Assembly (NCBI GenBank): GCA_019419505.1
Contig: DXZS01000010.1
Location: forward strand, 1-64,000
DNA from: Collinsella sp.
GTDB taxonomy: Bacteria > Actinomycetota > Coriobacteriia > Coriobacteriales > Coriobacteriaceae
Reading direction: 5' to 3'
Length of the DNA stretch: 64,000 nucleotides
Part shown: positions 57,346 through 64,000 of the stretch, in pieces
Numbering within the stretch: the first letter of the stretch is position 1
How the letters are laid out: each line of letters opens with the position of its first letter
Notes under the pieces: generated by a model
The model's input: the letters and a program-made list of their open reading frames with translations, nothing else
Databases searched by the model: none
What the model was told of the DNA's origin: nothing
Translations under genes and position numbers: made by a program

Positions 57346-59664
57346 CTACAGATCCAACGCCTTCTTCGCGGCATCAACCGGGTCGCCATCCATGTAGAAC
57401 ACCGGGCTCAACCCCGAGATAATCTCGGAGGAAACGCTCTGCAGGCCCGCGATGGCGCTCAGCGGCAATATCACGCGCTTGGCGCCGGCGTTTTTGGCCA
57501 CGCGCATAATGTCCTCGAGCCCGCGGATCTCATCCATAGAGCCCGACATGCGCAGGATTCCCGGAACCGCCAGCGCGGACATCACCGGGCGGTTGCACGC
57601 CGCGGAGCACAGGCCCACAAACTCGGCAAGCGAGACTTCCTCGGACAGGCCCTTGCTCTGCAGGTCGTTATAGAACAGCAGGTAGTCCTTTGAGCCAATG
57701 TGCATGCCCGGCGCCACACGGTTCGCCAGGTTCACAAAGTTGTCAAACGCGGCTTCCAGCGTATCGCGCACCGGCTTATTAAAGGCAACGCCCTCGTGCT
57801 TAAACTTGCACTCGCCGGCAACGGCCTTGTTCTCCAGCTTGTACACGGCAACCTCGCCGCCCTGCGACCTGCCCACACCAAACACGTGGCCGGACAACAG
57901 CGGCCCGTCGGGAATCAGCGTATCCTCGGACTGCTCGGGCACGCGCACCACGTGCACGTCCTGCGGATTGTCGGCATCCATATAGCCCAGGTTGACGTCG
58001 ATAAACTCGACGCCCGCCATAATCTTGAGCTGTTCCTTTACACGGCGGCGGCCCTCGATGGCGTAGTCCAGCAGCCAGCGAACGTCGTCCTTGTCCATAG
58101 CCTCGTCGGGGAACAGCAGCTTGGCCAGGCCGCTAAAGGACTTGCGCACGGCGATCTCGTCACGCTTGTTAAAGTCGCTGTTAAAGCGGAAGTAGCGGTC
58201 GATATGATGCGTAAAGTCCTTGCGGCGCATCTCCTTGCAAAACTCCGACAGACAGTCGGTGATTAAGCCGTAATGCCCGGTCAGCAGGCTCGAACGCATC
58301 TTGGGAATCTCCCAGCCCGGCAGGTAATAGTGGATACGGTCGAAGAAGGCCGAATCGTTGTTAAACTCCGGCGGGAACGGATCAAACAGGTGCGTGGTCT
58401 TAAGGACGTTTTGCACGGTGTCGTTGATGTTGCCCTCAAAAACCATGGAGGCATCGGCGTTAATCTGGTCGCGGCCGCGCGCGTAGCTGCCACTCGCCAT
58501 ATAGTCCTTCATGATCTGTACGGCGTTGGTGTCCTTAAAGCGCATGCCGGCGACCTCGTCGAACGTCACGCAATCCCAATGACCCACCAAGCCCACGCGA
58601 TCGGCGCGCATGGAGTTCATACGGCCGAACAGGTTGGCCGTGGTGGTCTGCCCGCCCGAAAGCAAAATGGCGTAGGGCGAAACCTCTTTGTAGATATGGC
58701 TCTTGCCGGTGCCGCGAGGACCAAGCTCGCACAGATTGTAGTTGCGCTCGATCAGCGGCACCATGCGCTCGATAAAGTGCAGGCGCTCCTTCTCCGAAAG
58801 CTCGCTGGGCTCATAGCCGGCAGAGCGCAGCAGCATGTTGAGCCACTCGTCGCGCGAGAAATACTGACGCTCCTCGATCATGGCGTCCAGGTCCAGGTTG
58901 GGCATCTGGATGGGCGTGAGCGACGCCACGCTAAACGGAGAGTCCTCGGGCCCGCGCTTTTTGCGCTTAGCCTTGGAGCGGCGCGGCGCATCGTCGCCAA
59001 AGACTTCCATGCCAAACTCGTCTTCCTCTTCCATGGGACGACGATACTCGATGCTCATAATGCACCAAATACCACCCTGGAGAATCTTGGAATAGTCGCG
59101 CACGTACTCGGCCGGCATCACAAACGGCTCAATGGTCAGGTTGGCAAACGACGCCACGTAGATGTCTTTGTACTCGTCGAGCTTGGCCGTCACCTTATCG
59201 ATGATGGTAAAGCGACCCAGCTCGCGAATCTTGGACTTAATGCGCTCGGACTCGTCGGGACGCACGTAGTTATCGGTGAGGATCTTGCGGATGCGCCCCA
59301 GGCCCTCCGCCACGGCGTCCTCGTCGTCGGTTGAGCAGTACATGCCCAGCAGGTACTCCAGCACAAAGGTGGGCACGTTGGCGCCGCGCTTCATAAGGGC
59401 CGTCAGGTCCTTGCGCACGATCTTGCCGCCAAAGTGCTCGAGCAGCTTGCCGTCCAGCACATCCATGTCGTAACCGTCGTCCTCGGGAGCCTCGGCCGCG
59501 GCCTGGGCGTAGCCATCGGTCGAGGACTCGTCCTCGGCGGGCGCGGCGGCATCAACGGGCGCGGCGGCCTCCGCCGGCTCCGGGGCAGGCACCGCAGCCT
59601 GCACCGGCGCATTCACATCAATCGAGGGAACTTCCCACAGATCGTCGTCATGGCTATCAAACAT
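57346..59664 (-). CDS. brxL: BREX system Lon-like ATPase BrxL
   Basis: The 772-residue protein matches BrxL: DGKLLEHFGGKIVRKDLTALMKRGANVPTFVLEYLLGMYC, the AAA+ core with Walker A ELGPRGTGKSHIYKEVSPY, GGQTTTANLFGRMN, VTFDEVAGMRFKD and the C-terminal Lon-protease-like domain (MHIGSKDYLLFYNDL...). The first 65 residues are an Ala/Pro/Glu-rich extension. BrxL acts in phage exclusion as a DNA-binding AAA+ ring. ATG at 59664 with AGGAG overlapping the pglZ stop, so the two are translationally coupled; a GTG 9 bases upstream is too close to the site. Confidence 0.95.
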   Translation of the reverse strand: MFDSHDDDLWEVPSIDVNAPVQAAVPAPEPAEAAAPVDAAAPAEDESSTDGYAQAAAEAPEDDGYDMDVLDGKLLEHFGGKIVRKDLTALMKRGANVPTFVLEYLLGMYCSTDDEDAVAEGLGRIRKILTDNYVRPDESERIKSKIRELGRFTIIDKVTAKLDEYKDIYVASFANLTIEPFVMPAEYVRDYSKILQGGIWCIMSIEYRRPMEEEDEFGMEVFGDDAPRRSKAKRKKRGPEDSPFSVASLTPIQMPNLDLDAMIEERQYFSRDEWLNMLLRSAGYEPSELSEKERLHFIERMVPLIERNYNLCELGPRGTGKSHIYKEVSPYAILLSGGQTTTANLFGRMNSMRADRVGLVGHWDCVTFDEVAGMRFKDTNAVQIMKDYMASGSYARGRDQINADASMVFEGNINDTVQNVLKTTHLFDPFPPEFNNDSAFFDRIHYYLPGWEIPKMRSSLLTGHYGLITDCLSEFCKEMRRKDFTHHIDRYFRFNSDFNKRDEIAVRKSFSGLAKLLFPDEAMDKDDVRWLLDYAIEGRRRVKEQLKIMAGVEFIDVNLGYMDADNPQDVHVVRVPEQSEDTLIPDGPLLSGHVFGVGRSQGGEVAVYKLENKAVAGECKFKHEGVAFNKPVRDTLEAAFDNFVNLANRVAPGMHIGSKDYLLFYNDLQSKGLSEEVSLAEFVGLCSAACNRPVMSALAVPGILRMSGSMDEIRGLEDIMRVAKNAGAKRVILPLSAIAGLQSVSSEIISGLSPVFYMDGDPVDAAKKALDL

Positions 59665-59675
59665 AGGGCACACTC

Positions 59676-62384
59676 CTAAAAACCAAAGTCAGCAACAGGG
59701 GCAAACGAAACAGCGATGGTGTACGTCTCGCGCCAAACGATCTTGCCCGTCTCGCGCTCGCGGCAGACCAGATAATACGGACCCTTGGCCGAGAATCCAT
59801 CCGCCGCATGCAACGCAAACTTGGCATGCACCACGCGCTCCTGCGAGTTAACAGAAGTCTTGTTGGCATGCGCCTTGACCGTATCGCTCACCTCGTTGCC
59901 ACTTGCATCGGTAAACACCAGCTCGTACTCGCACGGCAAGACCTTACCTTGGGCAGGTTCTTCCTGGATCAAGTTGACCGAAAAGAGCGAGTTGGCCACT
60001 CGGCGTCCCTCACTAAGTACGCGCAGCGTCGCTGCGCGCGTGTCGGCAAAGTCCTTGGAACCCGAGCGCGCACGCCAAAATCCGATAACGGGCACGCAAA
60101 GCTCCTGCAGGCTCATGCCGCCGTGGACGTAATTGTTAGTCCCACCTGGACGCTTAAAGTGCACGTTCTCGCGCGGGGCAAACCCCTCAAAGCCGGCACC
60201 CAAACGTCCCGTGTCAACATTAACAAACACCCCGCACGCCTTATCCGAAAGCTTGGCCACGGCCTCGTTGGGCACCACCAGATGACGCTTGCCGTGCATG
60301 ACAGGAGCGTCAAGGAAGGGAAGGTCTGACTTGCCGAGCATCTGGCACTCGTTGAGCTCACGACGCGTGTAGATAAAGCCGTGATCCGCCGTTATAACAA
60401 CACGCGCGCCCGGGGCGTCGGTGCACACACGGCGCGCCAACGCGGCAAGTTCCTCCACGGTGTCCGCGCAGGCATCGAAAACGTCATCCTGCGTAGCTGC
60501 CTTCTCGCCCGTGGCATCGATCTTGTTGTGATAGAGATAAACGAGCTTGGAATCTTTGAGCAGCGCTTTGCGCTCGGTTCCCGCCATGTTGAGGTATGTG
60601 CTCGAGCGCAAAGCGCGGGCCGTGGGCTCAACGTGGGTAAGCACGGTCTCGCGCTGCGGAGTCGTCGCAGTTGGCATGCCGTCAGCCAACACAAACGAGC
60701 CATCCGTTGCAAGTTCAAGCGCTTGGTGCGGCAGGAGCGCGGGCATGCCCACCTCGGTGATGGAGGGAAAGACCGCCTGCATGCTAGAAACCCTGACGTT
60801 GCCGCCGCGCTCGCGCTCGAGAAGCGCCGCGACATCACGGGCCACCTCATAGCGCAGCGCGTCGCTTACGATAACGACCGTCGTTTTGGCAGACCCCACA
60901 AAGGTGGGCAGCACATGCCAGTAGAATTCATCCTGCCGTGCAGGGCCATCGATGTAGCCGCAATCGGCCCACTCCCCTTGCGCAGCTGATGTCCAGCAGG
61001 CATTGGCATCGGCCAAGAACCAGTTACTGTAGAGATTCTCCGCCCAATCCACCACAGCTCGGGCAGGTTCCTCGAGTACATCGCACTCGACGGAGCGCGC
61101 CCGCAAATACGCGATGCACATATGACGATAGGCGGCATCCATGGCATACCAATCGGACGTGTAGGCATCCCACACCTGCTGGGGCTGCGCCAGATGGAAC
61201 CCGCCCGCGTGTGCCTGCCTAAATGCGCACATATCGGCCACAGCGGCAAGCAAGTCAAAGTAGCTCTCAACACGACGGTACCAGCTTAGGTCGCAGCGAC
61301 GCGCAGCAAAGGTGCGCGCATCCTCAACACGGTCCGCACCCTGGGCAAACGAGCTGAACAACTGTGAGAGCACAGCCTCGTTGACGCACGGGAACACGTC
61401 AAGCGAGACCAACGCATCAACTGGCAAGGTCTCGAACCGCGCAAAGAGTCCACGGGCATCCTCTACCAAACGGCAGATCTCAAATAGGTCCTCGCTCGAT
61501 GCCTGGGCATCGGCGGCCTGGTCCCACGTACGCACTGCTTCAAGACAATAGGGGCCGTAGGCGGGAGCCACATAGCTCTCGAGCCCCTTGAGCGCTCCCT
61601 CGGGAAGCACGGTGGATGCCGCCGTAAGGAGCACATGGGATGCAAGCATAAGCAGTGAGTCGCGCTCGTACAGCGGCCCATCAAACCCATAGCAGCGCAG
61701 CATAAAGGCAGAGAGGACGTCGCGCACGCTGTACTTATCCACCAGCGCGGCCAGCGCCTCAGGACCCTCGTGCAGCAGTGTGGTCATGCAGCCGCGCAGC
61801 ACAAACGCGGGCCGCGCGTCGCCCGGCTCCTTGCCGCCAAAGATTACCGTAAGGATTCCAAGCTCGATAACGGATGCGCACGAGGCATGCGGAACACACG
61901 CGGTAAACTTAGCGCAGCGGGTCTTGGCATCAAAGAACGTCTTGTGCTCGCGCAGACTCTCGCGCACGGCGTCAATATTCTCGATACCCAGCTGATCGGC
62001 CAAAAGTGAAAGGTAGTCAGCCTGGAACTGATCGGCATACAGCTCAACATCGGCAAGCCAATCGCCCTCAAGCCTGCCGCGCGGGCAACGGCGATACAAC
62101 AAGATATCGCTCGCAAGGTCATCGCGGTTGATAAGCTTCTTAACGGCAAACATGCGGCCCTCGCAGGCCTCAACAAACCGCACCGGGCGCTCAAAGTCAC
62201 CGTGAGCGGGCATAACGCCGTCATCTGCCCCCGCGCCGTCGAAACCCTCGGCAGCCAATCGCTCAAACTCAGGAGCAAACTCGCCGTCCGCATCGTGCCA
62301 AACTACCACACGGCGCGGCGCACATGAGGGCAACGGCTGCAAAAACCGCAGCTTGAGCTGTTCTTCTACATCGATCTTGGGCAT
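59676..62384 (-). CDS. pglZ: BREX-1 alkaline phosphatase-fold protein PglZ (type A)
   Basis: 902 residues. The N-terminal region has VVWHDADGEFAPEFERL; the C-terminal half holds the alkaline-phosphatase-like core VVIVSDALRYEVARDVAALL and ARVVITADHGFIYTRREL, the metal-site Asp/His positions of PglZ. It is a core BREX component needed for phage resistance. The RBS is AAGGAT. It lies 23 bases after the PglX-like fragment and overlaps the brxL ribosome site at its stop. Confidence 0.93.
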   Translation of the reverse strand: MPKIDVEEQLKLRFLQPLPSCAPRRVVVWHDADGEFAPEFERLAAEGFDGAGADDGVMPAHGDFERPVRFVEACEGRMFAVKKLINRDDLASDILLYRRCPRGRLEGDWLADVELYADQFQADYLSLLADQLGIENIDAVRESLREHKTFFDAKTRCAKFTACVPHASCASVIELGILTVIFGGKEPGDARPAFVLRGCMTTLLHEGPEALAALVDKYSVRDVLSAFMLRCYGFDGPLYERDSLLMLASHVLLTAASTVLPEGALKGLESYVAPAYGPYCLEAVRTWDQAADAQASSEDLFEICRLVEDARGLFARFETLPVDALVSLDVFPCVNEAVLSQLFSSFAQGADRVEDARTFAARRCDLSWYRRVESYFDLLAAVADMCAFRQAHAGGFHLAQPQQVWDAYTSDWYAMDAAYRHMCIAYLRARSVECDVLEEPARAVVDWAENLYSNWFLADANACWTSAAQGEWADCGYIDGPARQDEFYWHVLPTFVGSAKTTVVIVSDALRYEVARDVAALLERERGGNVRVSSMQAVFPSITEVGMPALLPHQALELATDGSFVLADGMPTATTPQRETVLTHVEPTARALRSSTYLNMAGTERKALLKDSKLVYLYHNKIDATGEKAATQDDVFDACADTVEELAALARRVCTDAPGARVVITADHGFIYTRRELNECQMLGKSDLPFLDAPVMHGKRHLVVPNEAVAKLSDKACGVFVNVDTGRLGAGFEGFAPRENVHFKRPGGTNNYVHGGMSLQELCVPVIGFWRARSGSKDFADTRAATLRVLSEGRRVANSLFSVNLIQEEPAQGKVLPCEYELVFTDASGNEVSDTVKAHANKTSVNSQERVVHAKFALHAADGFSAKGPYYLVCRERETGKIVWRETYTIAVSFAPVADFGF

Positions 62385-62407
62385 GAATATCCTTACCGTA
62401 TCTGCAG

Positions 62408-63376
62408 TTACTTAATCTTTGCCAGCACATCCTGAAACTTGGCGTAGTTGACCTTGACGCCGTCATCCAGGTCGATCTTAATCATCTGGTCTGCCAAGTG
62501 GTGCAGCTTCTCTTCGTAGGCAATGGTCTCTTTGAGCTGGTCGTTGAGCTTTTTGACGCGCTTGTCCAAGCGCACGCGCTCGCCGCGCTCGGCGGTGGCA
62601 AGAGCATCGTTGGCATAGCCGATCTGGGCACGGTAACGCTCCTGCTGCTCGTGCGCATAGTCGGTGCGGATGCGAGCCAGCAAGTCGGGCTGATAGCGAT
62701 GCATGTAGACAAGGCACTTAAAGCCATTTTTCTTGCCACTGTCGAACAGCCAGTAAATGGGGCGTTTCTTATAGGTCTGGCAGTGGTCCTTATAGAAGTC
62801 CTTCAAAAAGTAGGTGCGGATTACCTCGCGCGGGGTACCCTTGCCGCCGAGCGCCTCGGCAATAAAGGCCAAGTTCTGCTCGAGCGTCTCCTCGCCGTAC
62901 ACGGTGCGCACAAAGTCGATAAAGTAGCGCACGATGTCATCATCAAAGTACTCGTCATCGGTAATGGGCAGCACGTTATCGCTATCGGGCATAAAGGTCA
63001 CATGGTCAGAGTTGGGCATCTTGGCCAGATAGTCATCGACTGTGGCGCCCTGATCGGCCAGGACCAGCCCGTCCACATCCAGCGAATAGCGGCCAAACAT
63101 GCAGACCACGGCATAGCTAATGAGCGAGGTGATCTCGTCGCGCTTGGTACGCACGTATTTGTTACCCTTATAGCTCTCGGGAATCTCGTCGGCGGTGTCG
63201 AAGATGCGCGCCACCGAGACGTACTTATCCTCGACCTCGATAGGCACCTCGCCCTCCATGTTGTAGATCTTGGCAAAGATCCGGTTGAGCTCTTCCTCGT
63301 TAGCGCGAAGCTGCTCAAAGCGAGCATTAACCTCGGCCTTGCGCGCCTCGTATTTATCTTGAAGTAAAGTGGCCAT
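62408..63376 (-). CDS. Detached C-terminal module of BREX methyltransferase PglX
   Basis: The 322-residue protein matches only the C-terminal third of PglX. It shows ANEEELNRIFAKIYNMEGE, ITSLISYAVVCMFGRYSLD, FMPDSDNVLPITDDEYFDDD, KRPIYWLFDSGKKNGFKCLV and KIDLDDGVKVNYAKFQD. The adenine methyltransferase domain with NPPY is absent. It has its own ATG with GAAAGG 9 bases upstream. In some BREX loci (for instance in lactobacilli) a partial pglX next to pglZ serves as a donor for recombination that swaps PglX specificity. Alternatively it is the stump of a truncated pglX. The full gene, brxA, brxB and brxC would lie beyond the right edge. Confidence 0.85.
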   Translation of the reverse strand: MATLLQDKYEARKAEVNARFEQLRANEEELNRIFAKIYNMEGEVPIEVEDKYVSVARIFDTADEIPESYKGNKYVRTKRDEITSLISYAVVCMFGRYSLDVDGLVLADQGATVDDYLAKMPNSDHVTFMPDSDNVLPITDDEYFDDDIVRYFIDFVRTVYGEETLEQNLAFIAEALGGKGTPREVIRTYFLKDFYKDHCQTYKKRPIYWLFDSGKKNGFKCLVYMHRYQPDLLARIRTDYAHEQQERYRAQIGYANDALATAERGERVRLDKRVKKLNDQLKETIAYEEKLHHLADQMIKIDLDDGVKVNYAKFQDVLAKIK

Positions 63377-63552
63377 AACTACAGACCTTTCAATTTATCA
63401 ATACAGTAGAAGTTAGAAAACCCGAGCCCATTCCATCAATCAATTAACACCAAGACTCGTGAGCTGAAAAACAGCGAAAGCCTTCCGATGCTCGACCGAT
63501 ATCTTCAGGACAAGTCTGGCTATCAATAAATCCCATAAATGAGAGACGACAA
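63377..63552. other. AT-rich spacer between BREX module and membrane gene
   Basis: No gene seen. By eye this stretch has far less G+C than the surrounding genes. It has several stop codons in all frames. Confidence 0.3.
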
Positions 63553-63993
63553 CTACAATAAAGTCAATAAAAGATGGGACAGAAAAACGAATGCCATGAT
63601 TAACGACAGAACAGTCAGGCCAGTTGATATTTTCAATCGCTTCCACATGTTGTTATGTTTCAAAAGGTAAGCCCGATAGGTAATGTTTAGGGAAGAGCAG
63701 TAGGACTTAAGCAAGTCCCGTTCCCTAATTTGCCCGCCCTCGTCGCAAGCCTCTTTGTAAGTAGTCGAATACCTATCAAATTGTTCAGAAGGAGATGCGA
63801 GTGCAATATTGCTCCTTAAAAATATTGCACTGACAGCTATAACAAGAGCACAGCCAAGAAGACCAAGAAGAATCAAATAGACAAACAGTATTTGCCTCGT
63901 TGAAATCCCATAAACTTCCTCAAGACCTTGAATATTTGAAATATAGTCGAGAGGTGCCAGGTACGCAACGGACAGAATCGTGATGGTAACCAT
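63553..63993 (-). CDS. AT-rich membrane protein of unknown function (start may lie beyond the edge)
   Basis: At least 146 residues with hydrophobic segments at about 1-15, 35-59 and 121-145 around a cytosolic, charged 60-residue stretch (SEQFDRYSTTYKEACDEGGQIRE...). The ATG at 63993 has no ribosome site, and the frame is open to the window edge, so the true start may be upstream. Low GC (about 37% in one line counted by hand) against the neighbouring genes suggests recent transfer. Its position within or beside a BREX locus suggests an inserted accessory or second defence gene; no family recognised. Confidence 0.55.
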   Translation of the reverse strand: MVTITILSVAYLAPLDYISNIQGLEEVYGISTRQILFVYLILLGLLGCALVIAVSAIFLRSNIALASPSEQFDRYSTTYKEACDEGGQIRERDLLKSYCSSLNITYRAYLLKHNNMWKRLKISTGLTVLSLIMAFVFLSHLLLTLL

Positions 63994-64000
63994 AAGGTTA

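Noticed and set aside
62408..63376. Calling the PglX-like protein a full methyltransferase
   Set aside because: No NPPY or SAM-binding motif is present; only the C-terminal region matches.

Overview
The window reads as a chromosomal piece of a human-gut Coriobacteriia actinobacterium, most likely Collinsella. This is inferred from GC-rich coding, a Rho factor with a long Ala/Lys/Glu/Arg-rich N-terminal extension, a CarD-type RNA polymerase regulator, a SUF operon led by an Rrf2 regulator in the order sufC-B-D-S-U, ATP-type PEP carboxykinase and surface proteins with ChW repeats or sorting signals. No rRNA, CRISPR array or intact prophage is visible.

Layout. 1-1.3 kb: start of a secreted ChW-repeat protein and a wrecked AAA ATPase gene. 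1.4-4.9 kb: a short surface-glycan cluster (GT2 glycosyltransferase, acyltransferase, GlfT1-like glycosyltransferase). 4.9-8.7 kb: an AAA-ATPase/PD-(D/E)XK family protein whose catalytic motifs have decayed, then a sortase-anchored wall protein. 8.8-14.7 kb: Rrf2 regulator divergent from sufCBDSU. 15.4-18.4 kb: a REP-associated tyrosine transposase (RAYT) and a second Fe-S-type pair (NifU-like protein plus GGGtGRT protein). 18.6-23.8 kb: flavoprotein, tRNA-Lys/tRNA-Lys/tRNA-His, aminotransferase, ROK kinase, VanZ protein. 23.8-31.3 kb: alanine-rich membrane protein, rho, argS, carD. 31.6-39.6 kb: second RAYT, HD protein, then proA, a proline iminopeptidase-like hydrolase, proB and pncB, and a coiled-coil membrane protein. 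39.6-43.7 kb: tRNA-Ala, radical SAM protein, a 6S-like RNA candidate, a WecA/MraY-type transferase, trpS. 44-50.5 kb: alkyltransferase, DegV, MarR, B3/4 protein, pckA and lactate permease. 50.7-55.4 kb: Wzx-like flippase, metallophosphatase, CPA1 antiporter. 55.7 kb to the right edge: the 3' part of a BREX phage-defence locus on the minus strand (detached PglX C-terminal module, PglZ, BrxL) followed by two unrecognised proteins.

The most unusual signal is between the genes. At least five kinds of short hairpin sit directly after stop codons. Their stems differ but they share a loop built around GGGAC(A/G). Two RAYT genes lie in the same window, which fits a REP-like system with one loop recognised on many stems. 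A second class, about 123-150 bp long, keeps an internal core (ACCTGCGGTTTTA) while its long terminal inverted repeats are entirely different between one copy and the other two. A third is a nested three-helix structure between the convergent pip and proB genes. Functions here are inferred from sequence motifs recalled from known families; no database search was run.
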